A stretch of 36,199 nt of DNA from Streptomyces viridosporus (GCF_002078235.1 NZ_MSGP01000202.1:360-36558), one strand, 5' to 3'; shown: positions 6,934 through 14,533, counted from the stretch's first letter. A program made the numbers and translations. Notes: generated from the letters alone by a model not told the origin.

Positions 6934-7719
6934 TCACTCGAACGGGGTCGCGGCCGAGCCGCGGAGCACGATGTCGAACCGGTACGCCAGCGCCGAGGGG
7001 TTCCTGGTCAGCAGGGCGCCAGGGTCGGTTCGCCGCGGGGGGTGAACGACCGCGCCGCTGCCGTCGACGGTGGGGAGGGCGCGAGCGGGACCGAACGACT
7101 CCGCGATGGAGTTCTCCTCGTCGAGCACGGCGATCAGGCGCTCCTGGCCCCGCCGGTCCGGGATGGCGTTGATCATGCGGTCCATGCGGATCAGCGGGTC
7201 GCCCTCGAAGTACATCTGCGTGACGAGCCGGCTGGAACACCCGGCACCCAGGACCGAGAAGTGGATGTGGGACGCCCGCCAGGCACGCGCGCCGTCCTTG
7301 AACATCGCCGGGTACGGGCCCGGACGGATCGTCAGGAAGCGGTAGTGGCCCCGGCTGTCGGTCAGGCAGCGTCCCGCGCCGTAGAAGTTGGCGTCGAGCG
7401 GAAAGCCCGACACGTCCATCGAGTCGCGGTAGCCACCGGCGGCGTTGGCCTGCCAGATCTCGACCAGGGCGTTCTTGACCGGGACGCCGCCGCTGTCGGT
7501 GACGGTTCCGTGCACGATGACCCGGGTGCCGATGGGCTCCGAGACGCCCTGCACCGTGAGGTCGTGGTCGAACGCTCCGAGCTTCAACTGCCCGAAGGCG
7601 GGACCCGGCAGGTGGTGGAACCACTCCTTGTCCAGGTGAACCGGCGCCGCCAACGGCACGCGCAGGGTGCTGACGCTGGAGTTGGAATCCGCCAACGGCG
7701 GATCGAACGATTCGATCAT
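6934..7719 (-). CDS. Intradiol dioxygenase beta subunit, PcaH-like (iron-binding)
   Basis: The catalytic subunit of a protocatechuate 3,4-dioxygenase-type enzyme, 261 residues, cleaving a catechol between its hydroxyls with non-haem Fe(III). All four iron ligands can be placed: Tyr97 (NAAGGYRDS), Tyr136 (RPGPYPAM), His151 and His153 (SHIHFS), plus the catalytic-pocket Arg148. The family end YRFDIVLRG is present. Differences from P. putida PcaH are a two-residue insertion between Tyr136 and His151 and loss of the pocket tryptophan that follows Tyr447 (PYPW becomes PYPA). The start is ATG 7719, overlapping the reductase stop as ATGA and preceded by GGGAGAGGG. No cycloisomerase, decarboxylase or enol-lactonase gene accompanies it. 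Confidence 0.9.
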   Translation of the reverse strand: MIESFDPPLADSNSSVSTLRVPLAAPVHLDKEWFHHLPGPAFGQLKLGAFDHDLTVQGVSEPIGTRVIVHGTVTDSGGVPVKNALVEIWQANAAGGYRDSMDVSGFPLDANFYGAGRCLTDSRGHYRFLTIRPGPYPAMFKDGARAWRASHIHFSVLGAGCSSRLVTQMYFEGDPLIRMDRMINAIPDRRGQERLIAVLDEENSIAESFGPARALPTVDGSGAVVHPPRRTDPGALLTRNPSALAYRFDIVLRGSAATPFE

Positions 7720-8954
7720 GAGGTTGCCCTCTCCCATGCTTGTGCGGCGATGGTCCTGAGGCCGAGGCTCTCGTCCGCCAGGTCGGTGCGCGGGGGACTC
7801 GCGCCGCGGTCCAGGAGTCTTCTGGCGGTCAGGAAGGCGCCGGGGTCGTTCAGCGCCTCGACGGCGATCAGGCGGTCTTCGCGGTAGTGCCACAGGGAGA
7901 AGCCCGCGCCGTCCTCGGCGGTTCTCCTGATGACGCGGTCGCCGTCGCCGGACAGGCCGACGAACTGCAGCCGGACGTCGTACTGGTCCGACCAGAACCA
8001 GGGCGCCGGCCGCGGGGGCACCGCGCGCCCCGCGATGTGGGCCGCCACCGCCCGTGCCATGTACTCCGCGTTCTGGACCGACTCCAGGCGGAGCCGGCCG
8101 CCCCGCCAGGGGAAGTTGGCGCAGTCGCCCACCGCGTACACCGACGGGGCGCTGGTCCGGCCGAGGCCGTCGACGGTGATGCCGTTGTCGACCGTGAGGC
8201 CGGCCCCGGCGGCGAGTTCGGCGGCCGGTTCGGCGCCGATCCCCACCAGGACGAGATCGGCCTCGATCCGGGTCCCGTCGGTGAGCACGCCGGCGACCAC
8301 GCGGCCGTTCTCACCGGCCAGTGAGCCGAGCTCGCGCCCTTCCAGGACGTCGACCCCGTTGCGCAGGTGCTCCGAGCGGAGATGGTCGGCGGCTTGCTCG
8401 CTGACGACCCGCTGGAGCAGGCGGCCGCGCTCGACCACGGTGACGCGACGCCCGAGGCGAGCCGCCACCGAGGCGAACTCGAGGCCGATGAAGCCGCCAC
8501 CGAGAACGAGGACCGCCTTCGCCTCGTCGAGCGCCGCGCGCAGGCCGTCGGCATCGGCGAGCGTCCGCAACACGTGCACGCCCTCCAGCCCGTCGACCAG
8601 CGCGTCGGGCAGTCGTCGTGCACGGGCACCGGTCGCCAGGACCAGATGGTCGTAGCGACGGGTGCCTCCGTCCGCCGTGACCACGACCTGCCGTGCGACA
8701 TCGATCCGGTCGACCTGTTCGCCGGTGCGCAGGTTCACCTCGGGCTTGACGCGGCCGGCGGGCGTGCCCAGCCTGAGGTGCTCCGCTTCGACCTCGCGCA
8801 GCAGGTAACGCTTGGACAAGGGCGGGCGCTGGTAGGGGACGGCCGGTTCGGCGCCGACCAGGGTGACCGGAGCGTCATAGCCCGCGGCACGCAACTGCAT
8901 GGCCGTGGTGTGGCCGGCCTGTCCGGCGCCGATGATCACGGTTCCGTGTTCCAT
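7716..8954 (-). CDS. NAD(P)H:ferredoxin reductase, FAD-dependent
   Basis: A 412-residue putidaredoxin-reductase-type flavoprotein that passes electrons from NAD(P)H to the ferredoxin encoded just upstream. The FAD Rossmann motif GAGQAG is at 9-14, followed by PYQRPPLSKRYL, a hallmark of this family. The NAD(P)H motif GGGFIG is at 152-157, and the second FAD motif YAVGDCANF is near 273-281. The C-terminal reductase domain is present and the length is typical. It lies 9 bases after the ferredoxin stop and overlaps the PcaH-like gene. Its role is almost certainly to power the P450 of this operon, though it could also serve another oxygenase. Confidence 0.93.
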   Translation of the reverse strand: MEHGTVIIGAGQAGHTTAMQLRAAGYDAPVTLVGAEPAVPYQRPPLSKRYLLREVEAEHLRLGTPAGRVKPEVNLRTGEQVDRIDVARQVVVTADGGTRRYDHLVLATGARARRLPDALVDGLEGVHVLRTLADADGLRAALDEAKAVLVLGGGFIGLEFASVAARLGRRVTVVERGRLLQRVVSEQAADHLRSEHLRNGVDVLEGRELGSLAGENGRVVAGVLTDGTRIEADLVLVGIGAEPAAELAAGAGLTVDNGITVDGLGRTSAPSVYAVGDCANFPWRGGRLRLESVQNAEYMARAVAAHIAGRAVPPRPAPWFWSDQYDVRLQFVGLSGDGDRVIRRTAEDGAGFSLWHYREDRLIAVEALNDPGAFLTARRLLDRGASPPRTDLADESLGLRTIAAQAWERATS

Positions 8955-8963
8955 GGCGCGACG

Positions 8964-9278
8964 TCACCCGGCCGGCGGTACTTCGACGGTGATGCCGTCC
9001 AGTTCGGACCGGGCGGAGATCTGACAGCTCAGGCGGCTGCAGTCGCGTCGCGGCGCGTCGCCGAAGTCCAGCAGATCGGCCTCGATCGGGCCGGGCTCAC
9101 CGGTCGGGTGGTCGGACACGACGTAGACGTGGCAGGTGGCACACATCATGCCGCCACCGCATTCACCGACGATGCCGGGAACGCCGTTGGCCACGGCCGC
9201 CTCCATCAGCGTGACGCCGTCGCCGACCTCGGCGGTGATGCGCTCACCGTCAGCAGAGATCCACGTCACCTCAGCCAT
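8964..9278 (-). CDS. [2Fe-2S] ferredoxin, putidaredoxin type
   Basis: A 104-residue plant/adrenodoxin-type ferredoxin. The cluster ligands are Cys40, Cys46, Cys49 and Cys85 (C-X5-C-X2-C then C), in GECGGGMMCATCHVY and CSRLSCQI; this is the putidaredoxin arrangement. I chose the ATG at 9278 because GGAGG precedes it by 8 bases; an in-frame ATG five codons upstream would place the start inside the ribosome site. It overlaps the P450 stop by 8 bases. With its flanking genes it forms a complete class I P450 electron chain. Confidence 0.94.
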   Translation of the reverse strand: MAEVTWISADGERITAEVGDGVTLMEAAVANGVPGIVGECGGGMMCATCHVYVVSDHPTGEPGPIEADLLDFGDAPRRDCSRLSCQISARSELDGITVEVPPAG

Positions 9279-10536
9279 GATCAGAACCTCCAAGCCGGAC
9301 CTTCAGACTCTGCGGGCCGCGGTGGGCCATCGTCCTTGTCCATTCGGGTTGTTGTCCCTCCACCAGCTCCATGCCGGGGAAGGCGTCGACGAGTTCTTCC
9401 AGCACGATCCGCATTTCCGCGCGTGCCAGTGGTGCGCCCATGCACACGTGGATGCCGTATCCGAAGGACAGGTGGTCCCGTGCGTTGACGCGATGGATGT
9501 CGAAGTCCGACGGCCGTGCGTACCGGTCCTCGTCGTGATTGGCCGAAGCGAGGCTCAGCAGGACCTTGCTTCCCGCGGGGATGGTCACGCCACTGAGCTC
9601 GACGTCCTCGAGGGCCTTGCGGCGCCAGGTCAGGACCGGGGTGCTGTGCCGGAGGACCTCTTCGACGGCACGAGGGATCAGTGCCGGGTCCGCGACCAGT
9701 TCCTCCCAGGCCTCGCGGTGCTCCAGCAGCGTGAGGATGCTGATGGTCAGACCGTTGGTCACGGCCTCGTGACCGGCCAGCAGCAGCGCGAACACCAGGC
9801 AGACGATCTCGTTCTCGGTCAGCACCGAGTCGTCGTCACCGCGGAGCTCCAGCAGCCTGCTGGGGTAGTCGTCGCGCGGTGCCCGCTTGCGGTCCTCGAC
9901 GATCCCCTTGCAGAAGTGGAAGAAGTCGTTCAGCTCGTGGCCGGCATCGATCATCTCCTGCCTGGTCGGCTTGCCCCAGATCATCGTGGCGCGGTTGAGC
10001 GCCCATCGCTTGATCAGGAGCGGGTCGACGTCGTCGACGCCGAGGAGCATGAACACCACGCGCGCGGGCATCTCGTGGGTCAGTTCGGCGACGATGTCGA
10101 CCTCGTCCTTGCCGCGCAGGCCGTTCACGTACTCCTGCACCAGTGCGCGGATCCGCGGCTCGTAGTCGCGGTAGCGCTTGGGGTTGAGGAACTGGCCGGC
10201 GCACTGCCGGATCCGGCTGTGCTTGGGCCGGTCGGTGTTGGACTGCACCGGCTCGACGGTGAAGCCGTTGTCCGCGAGGAACCGGGTCAGCTCCTCGGGG
10301 TGGGCCTCCAGCGGGTCCAGGACGTTCGCGGCCGAGAACCGTGCGGGGTCCTTGAACACCGAGAGGACGTCCTGCCGTCTCGTCACGACCCAGTAGTCGG
10401 TCTCCTCGTTGTAGAACACCGGAGCCTCGTGACGGGCGAGCGAGAAGAACTCGTAGGTGCCGTCCTGGTCGAACGGCTTGAACCCGCTGGTCATGGGACA
10501 TCGCGCGGCCGTCGGCCGCTGGTCCACCACCGCCAT
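9271..10536 (-). CDS. Cytochrome P450
   Basis: A 421-residue soluble bacterial P450. The haem-binding loop SFGYGIHVCMGAPLAR has the thiolate Cys365; the ExxR pair is Glu293/Arg296 (EEVLRH). The I-helix reads AGHEAVT (254-260): the conserved threonine of the acid-alcohol pair is Ala258, as in EryF (CYP107A1), where substrate helps proton delivery. It is the first gene of the operon, ahead of its own ferredoxin and reductase, and two TTGTTG-N6-CAACAA-type operators precede it. The ATG at 10536 follows GGAGAAGG; the frame stays open upstream but crosses the operators. Substrate unknown: aromatic O-demethylation or hydroxylation would fit the ring-cleavage genes downstream. I do not assign a CYP family. 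Confidence 0.93.
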   Translation of the reverse strand: MAVVDQRPTAARCPMTSGFKPFDQDGTYEFFSLARHEAPVFYNEETDYWVVTRRQDVLSVFKDPARFSAANVLDPLEAHPEELTRFLADNGFTVEPVQSNTDRPKHSRIRQCAGQFLNPKRYRDYEPRIRALVQEYVNGLRGKDEVDIVAELTHEMPARVVFMLLGVDDVDPLLIKRWALNRATMIWGKPTRQEMIDAGHELNDFFHFCKGIVEDRKRAPRDDYPSRLLELRGDDDSVLTENEIVCLVFALLLAGHEAVTNGLTISILTLLEHREAWEELVADPALIPRAVEEVLRHSTPVLTWRRKALEDVELSGVTIPAGSKVLLSLASANHDEDRYARPSDFDIHRVNARDHLSFGYGIHVCMGAPLARAEMRIVLEELVDAFPGMELVEGQQPEWTRTMAHRGPQSLKVRLGGSDHG

Positions 10537-10571
10537 CCTTCTCCACCCTCCTCGGCGGCCGAAGCGACCGC

Positions 10572-10589
10572 TTGTTGTTTTGTCAACAG
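10572..10589. promoter_or_regulatory. Operator box 1 (TTGTTG-N6-CAACAG)
   Basis: TTGTTG-TTTTGT-CAACAG is one of four related palindromes in the window. It lies 36-53 bases upstream of the P450 start, over or just past the predicted transcription start, where a bound repressor would block initiation. Confidence 0.7.
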
Positions 10590-10596
10590 GTGGCCG

Positions 10597-10625
10597 AGTG
10601 TGTCTGGCGCTTGTTGCTTTGTCAA
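10597..10625 (-). promoter_or_regulatory. Candidate P450 operon promoter
   Basis: On the minus strand TTGACA (10625-10620) and CACACT (10602-10597) are 17 bases apart. The -35 hexamer is embedded in operator box 2, and the expected start near 10590 abuts box 1. Confidence 0.5.
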
Positions 10626-10628
10626 CGG
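10611..10628. promoter_or_regulatory. Operator box 2 (TTGTTG-N6-CAACGG)
   Basis: TTGTTG-CTTTGT-CAACGG, centred 39 bases from box 1. It contains the TTGACA -35 element of the P450 promoter on the minus strand. Confidence 0.7.
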
Positions 10629-10870
10629 GTGCGGAGGTGCGACGGCCGCGGTTCTGGAGCAATGGCGCATTCGGGCCGGTCGGCGGGTGTCGAAGTCGGT
10701 CGGCGGCCGGACGCGGGGGCGCGTGGCGTCGCCGCCCTGCGTGCCCGCCGCGAGTGCGGGCGGCCCCGGCGGTGCCGCTGTGACGGCCTGAGCAGGGCGA
10801 ATCCCTCACCGGTCGAGATCGACGGCCGTCGTGAAAGTGAGTCGCCTGTTCGAGGAGTTGTCAAACTGAC

Positions 10871-10886
10871 TCTTGACAGGTCAAGA
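10871..10886. promoter_or_regulatory. Palindrome upstream of the MHS transporter
   Basis: TCTTGA-CAGG-TCAAGA is a perfect inverted repeat with 6-base arms about 145 bases before the transporter ATG. It contains TTGACA (10873-10878); a weak -10, CACCGT, lies 18 bases on. It differs from the TTGTTG boxes, so the transporter may have its own control. Confidence 0.4.
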
Positions 10887-10928
10887 CGGATCCGGCCACC
10901 GTGTGCTCTTGATCACTCAACATCCCGT

Positions 10929-10964
10929 CGAGCCGCCTTGTCCCGGATGCGGCAGGGCGGCTCG
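10929..10964 (+). promoter_or_regulatory. Stem-loop in the transporter leader region
   Basis: CGAGCCGCC (10929-10937) pairs with GGCGGCTCG (10956-10964) around an 18-base loop, about 67 bases before the transporter ATG. It could be an untranslated-leader hairpin or attenuator; no riboswitch class is recognised. Confidence 0.35.
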
Positions 10965-11030
10965 TTCCACACGGCTCGAGTGCCGAGCGGCGGCACTTTC
11001 GTAGCCGCACCCCCGTCGAGAGAGGACGCC

Positions 11031-12386
11031 ATGGGAGCGAAACAGACTGCTGAGCCCGATGTGGCGGTCGCCGTGGCGGCCGACCGCTCTCCGGAGAGCG
11101 AGGAGAAGCAACGCAGACGGGTCGCCTACGCCACGCTGGTGGGCACCACCATCGAGTGGTACGACTTCCTGATCTACGCGCAGATCGCGGCCCTGCTCTT
11201 CGGCGACCTGTTCTTCAGCGGGCTCGGCCAGTGGAGCCAGCTCACCGCCCTGGCGACCGCCGGGGTGAGCTTCTTCTTCCGGCCGCTCGGCGCCATCGTC
11301 TCGGGCTACCTGGGTGACCGGTTCGGCCGCCGCATCGTCCTGGTGCTGACGCTCGGGCTGATGGGCGTCTCGACCACGCTGGTCGGTCTTCTGCCGACGG
11401 CCGCGGCGATCGGGATCGCGGCTCCGATCCTGCTCATCCTCCTGCGTTGCCTCCAGGGGCTCTCCGCCGGCGGCGAGTGGGGCGGCGCGGCCATGCTCGC
11501 CGTGGAGCACGCCAGGGCCGGTCACCGCGGCCGGATGGGAGCCTTCCCGCAGATGGGCGTTCCGCTCGGGATGATGCTCGCCATCGTGGTGATGGGCGCC
11601 TTCAACGCCATCCTCGGCAAGGCCGCGTTCGACGAGTGGGGCTGGCGCCTGCCGTTCCTCTTCTCCGTCGTGCTGGTCGTGGTGGGGCAGTACGTGCGGT
11701 CCAAGGTCGCCGAGTCGCCGGTCTTCACCGAGCTCGAGGAGTCGCGGACCAAGGCGAAGACGCCCCTGCGTGAACTGCTGAGTGCGCACCGCGGCAAGGT
11801 TCTGGCCGCCGCCGCCACGATGGTGGGCAACATCGCCGCCGGCTACATGATCGTCGGCGGCTTCGCCCTGGCCTACGTGACCAGCGCCCACGACCTTCCC
11901 CGCGCGCACGTGCTGACGTTGCTCTTCGCGGCCAGCGCCGTGTGGATCGGGTGCACCTACGTCGGCGCGTGGTGGAGTGACCGCTCCGGCCGCCCGATCG
12001 TCTACAAGGTCGGTTACGCGACGCTGTTCGTGCTGCTCCTGCCGCAGTTCTGGCTTCTCAGCCAGGGCACCGCGCTGAGTGTCGGCGTGGCCCTGCTGAC
12101 CCTGGCGGTGCCGTTGGGCCTGACCTACGGCCCCCAGTCGGCGCTCTTCGCGGAGATGTTCCCCGCCAGGATCCGGCTCTCCGGGGCGTCGCTCGCCTAC
12201 GCCGTCGGCGCCGTCCTCGGTGGAGCGTTCGCGCCGATGATCGCCGAGGCGCTCACCCAGGGATTCGGCACGGTCCTCGCGGTCGCGCCGTACCTGATGG
12301 GGATGGCACTGGTCAGCCTGGTGACGGCCTTCTTCCTCACGGACCGCTCCGGAGGGCCGCGGGAGGAGCCGACGACCTCCCCTTGA
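11031..12386 (+). CDS. MFS transporter, metabolite:H+ symporter (MHS) type
   Basis: A 451-residue, 12-helix membrane protein of the MHS family (ShiA, ProP, KgtP, CitA relatives), which import organic acids with protons. Family marks seen: GTTIEWYDFLIYAQIAALLF in helix 1, the GYLGDRFGRRIVL loop between helices 2 and 3, and LQGLSAGGEWGGAAMLAVEH in helix 4. The last cytoplasmic loop reads PARIRLSGASLAYAVG, as in MHS proteins. The ATG at 11031 follows GAGAGAGG. The frame is open upstream to 10572 but that stretch holds operators and no transporter sequence. It lies between the P450 operon and the CoA-transferase operon and probably imports the substrate of locus 1; an aromatic or organic acid is likely but not identified. 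Confidence 0.9.
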   Translation: MGAKQTAEPDVAVAVAADRSPESEEKQRRRVAYATLVGTTIEWYDFLIYAQIAALLFGDLFFSGLGQWSQLTALATAGVSFFFRPLGAIVSGYLGDRFGRRIVLVLTLGLMGVSTTLVGLLPTAAAIGIAAPILLILLRCLQGLSAGGEWGGAAMLAVEHARAGHRGRMGAFPQMGVPLGMMLAIVVMGAFNAILGKAAFDEWGWRLPFLFSVVLVVVGQYVRSKVAESPVFTELEESRTKAKTPLRELLSAHRGKVLAAAATMVGNIAAGYMIVGGFALAYVTSAHDLPRAHVLTLLFAASAVWIGCTYVGAWWSDRSGRPIVYKVGYATLFVLLLPQFWLLSQGTALSVGVALLTLAVPLGLTYGPQSALFAEMFPARIRLSGASLAYAVGAVLGGAFAPMIAEALTQGFGTVLAVAPYLMGMALVSLVTAFFLTDRSGGPREEPTTSP

Positions 12387-12462
12387 GCGGGACGGCTGCC
12401 GCGCAGTGTCCGGGGCGTCTCTCCGGGTCGGAACTCCGACGCGGCGATGAGGCGCCCCGATG

Positions 12463-12480
12463 CTGTTGACAAGACAACAA
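12463..12480. promoter_or_regulatory. Operator box 3 (CTGTTG-N6-CAACAA)
   Basis: CTGTTG-ACAAGA-CAACAA matches the boxes in front of the P450 operon. It contains the TTGACA -35 element of the CoA-transferase operon promoter. Confidence 0.7.
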
Positions 12481-12494
12481 GGTGACCCGAGGAT
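12466..12494 (+). promoter_or_regulatory. Candidate CoA-transferase operon promoter
   Basis: TTGACA (12466-12471) and GAGGAT (12489-12494) are 17 bases apart. The expected start, near 12501, falls in operator box 4. The geometry mirrors the P450 promoter: one box over -35, one over the start. Confidence 0.5.
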
Positions 12495-12514
12495 GTTGTT
12501 GACACCACAACAAC
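12495..12514. promoter_or_regulatory. Operator box 4 (GTTGTTG-N6-CAACAAC), best copy
   Basis: A perfect palindrome with 7-base arms around ACACCA, centred 33 bases from box 3 and about 60 bases before the CoA-transferase GTG. It is the most symmetric of the four copies and probably the closest to the regulator consensus. Confidence 0.72.
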
Positions 12515-12572
12515 TTGATGGGTTCGCCCCGGGTTTGTCTGTGCCCGGGCCACACGCCGCTAGGAGAAAGCC

Positions 12573-13760
12573 GTGGGAGTTCAGGGAAACGAGGGAGCGG
12601 GCAAGCCGCTCGGCATGCTTCCGGGCCTGAAGGTCGTCGAGATGGGCCAGAACCTGGCCGCCCCGTACGCTTCGTTGATCCTCGGTGACCTCGGCGCCGA
12701 CGTCATCAAGGTCGAGAAGCCCGGGGGGGACGACGCGCGCGGCTGGGGCCCGCCGTTCGTGGGCGACAGCTCGGTCAGCTTCCACATGATGAACCGGAAC
12801 AAGCGGTCCGTCGTGCTGTCGCTGGACGAAGAGGCCGACTACAAGGTCTTCCTCGACCTCATCCGCGACGCGGACGTCTTCATCCACAACCTGCGCCCGG
12901 GCGTCGAGAACAAGCTCAAGGCCGACGCCGAGACGCTCAGGGCCGTGAACCCCCGGCTGATCTACTGCTCGATGTCGGCGTTCGGCCACACCGGTCCGAT
13001 GGCGAACCGCCCCGGCTACGAGCCGCTGCTGCAGGCGTTCTCCGGACTGATCGCCATCAACGGGGACCCGAGCGGCCCGCCCTCCCGGGTGGGACCGTCG
13101 GTCGTCGACCTCGGAACGGGCATGTGGACCGTGATCGGTGTCCTCGCCGCGGTCCTGGAGCGCCAGAGAACGGGCGTCGGCGGTGAGGTGAGGACCTCGT
13201 TGCTGGAGACGGCCGTCAGCTGGGCGGGACGGCACATCGCGGACTACGGGGCGACCGGCACCATCCCGCCGCGGGTCGGCACCGGCCACAACTCGCTGAC
13301 TCCCTACGGTGCGTTCGAGGCGGCGGACGGCCCGTTCATCATCGCCGCGGGCAACGACCGCCTGTTCGCCAAGCTGGCCGCGGCGCTGGAGAGGCCCGAG
13401 TGGGTGAGCGACCCCCGCTTCGCCACGAACGCCGCGCGCAACGAGCACCGGGCCACGCTGCTGCCGCTCATCTCCGAGCTCGTCGGCCGCAGGACCGTCA
13501 CCGACTGGATCGCGTGCCTGGAGCGCGCCGGCGTGCCGTGCGCACCCATCCACTCGATCCCGCAGGTGCTGGAGCACCCCCAGACCGAGGCCATGGACAT
13601 CGTCCTGGACGGCGCCGACGACCGGCTCAAGCTCACCGGACTGCCGCTGAGCATCAACGGCGAGCGAGCGGGCTTCGGCACCACGGCGCCCGCGCTCGAC
13701 GAGTACCGCGGCGAACTGGTCGACTCCGCGTCCGCACCCGAGCCGGGGAACGCACGATGA
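12573..13760 (+). CDS. CaiB/BaiF family III CoA-transferase (locus 1)
   Basis: A 395-residue family III CoA-transferase, moving CoA between acyl-CoA and a free carboxylic acid through an aspartyl-CoA anhydride. Features seen: LGDLGADVIKVEKPGGDDAR after the first strand, FIHNLRPGVENKL, and RVGPSVVDLGTG with the predicted catalytic Asp179. The GTG start at 12573 follows AGGAGAAAG. Its stop overlaps the ATG of the citryl-CoA-lyase-like gene (ATGA), so the two are probably translated together and may act consecutively. It shares this pairing with a second copy at 22115-23320. The acid substrate is unknown; a citrate-like acid is suggested by its partner only. Confidence 0.9.
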   Translation: MGVQGNEGAGKPLGMLPGLKVVEMGQNLAAPYASLILGDLGADVIKVEKPGGDDARGWGPPFVGDSSVSFHMMNRNKRSVVLSLDEEADYKVFLDLIRDADVFIHNLRPGVENKLKADAETLRAVNPRLIYCSMSAFGHTGPMANRPGYEPLLQAFSGLIAINGDPSGPPSRVGPSVVDLGTGMWTVIGVLAAVLERQRTGVGGEVRTSLLETAVSWAGRHIADYGATGTIPPRVGTGHNSLTPYGAFEAADGPFIIAAGNDRLFAKLAAALERPEWVSDPRFATNAARNEHRATLLPLISELVGRRTVTDWIACLERAGVPCAPIHSIPQVLEHPQTEAMDIVLDGADDRLKLTGLPLSINGERAGFGTTAPALDEYRGELVDSASAPEPGNAR

Positions 13761-14533
13761 CCGGCGGCCGCACCCACATCGCGACGTCCGACGCGACCTC
13801 GATCACCGTCCGCGGGAAGGACCTGTGCGAGGACCTGATCGGCCGGCACAGCTTCACGGACATGATCTACTTCCTGTCCGTCGGCCGGATGCCCACGCCG
13901 CCCGAAGCACGGGTCCTCGACGCCTGCCTGGTCACGCTCATGGAGCACGGGTGGACCCCGACGTCGATCATCACCAGGCTGGCGGCCGACAGCGTGCCGG
14001 ACGACGTGCAGGTGGCGATCGCCGCGGGGCTGCTCTCGGTCGGGCCGGTGTTCGCCGGAACCATGGAGGGCTGCGCCGAGCTGCTGGTGGAGGGCGTCGA
14101 GAGCGGGGAGGACCCGGACGCCTACTGCAAGCGCGTGGCGCAGGAGTACGTGAGCGCCAAGCGGCCGGTGCCGGGATTCGGGCACCGCCTGCACAAGCCG
14201 GACGACCCGCGCGCGGTCACCCTCCTCGAGGTGGCCGAGCGGAACGGGATCAACGGCCGCTACGTCGACCTGCTGCGGAGGCTGAGCCGCGAGGTGGACG
14301 CGGCCCGGGGCGGCCGTCACCTCACCATCAACGCCACGGGTGCCATCGCCGCGCTGTTCCTGGAGATCGGGATCCCGCTGAAGGCCGGCCGCGGACTCGC
14401 CGTGGTGTCCCGGGCCGGCGGTCTGCTCGGCCATGTGGTGGAGGAGTTCGCCCAGCCCTCCGCCCGCACCATCTGGCAGCTCACCCGGGAGGGCATCCCG
14501 TACTCGGACCCCCAGGAGACCCCGTATGACTGA
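13757..14533 (+). CDS. Citryl-CoA-lyase-like protein, catalytic residues altered (locus 1)
   Basis: A 258-residue citrate-synthase-fold protein of the kind often named citryl-CoA lyase. The substrate loop PGFGHRLHKPDDPR is intact with His143. The segment that is LHGGA in citrate synthases reads VFAGT (99-102 region), closer to the FGGA of ATP-citrate lyase. Where citryl-CoA lyases have the catalytic Asp (N-x-D-G), this protein has INATG with Thr194. So acid-base chemistry must differ, or the reaction is not a normal citryl-CoA cleavage. It begins inside the CoA-transferase stop (ATGA) and its end overlaps the ligase ATG by 8 bases. Likely function is carbon-carbon cleavage of a CoA ester; this is inference. 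The longer open frame from 13400 is not used. Confidence 0.8.
   Translation: MTGGRTHIATSDATSITVRGKDLCEDLIGRHSFTDMIYFLSVGRMPTPPEARVLDACLVTLMEHGWTPTSIITRLAADSVPDDVQVAIAAGLLSVGPVFAGTMEGCAELLVEGVESGEDPDAYCKRVAQEYVSAKRPVPGFGHRLHKPDDPRAVTLLEVAERNGINGRYVDLLRRLSREVDAARGGRHLTINATGAIAALFLEIGIPLKAGRGLAVVSRAGGLLGHVVEEFAQPSARTIWQLTREGIPYSDPQETPYD

Noticed and set aside
6424-7719. Naming the dioxygenase genes pcaG and pcaH
   Set aside because: Iron site is intact but pocket residues and alpha-subunit length differ, and no other pca genes accompany them, so the protocatechuate symbols would overstate the case.
10572-12514. TTGTTG-N6-CAACAA boxes as ends of an insertion element
   Set aside because: They are short, imperfect, in tandem pairs at two promoters, overlap -35 elements, and the DNA between them holds a normal transporter with no transposase.
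10917-13577. Minus-strand open frame of 886 codons opposite the MHS transporter and CoA-transferase genes
   Set aside because: It runs through two identified plus-strand genes and their operators and has no recognisable protein features.
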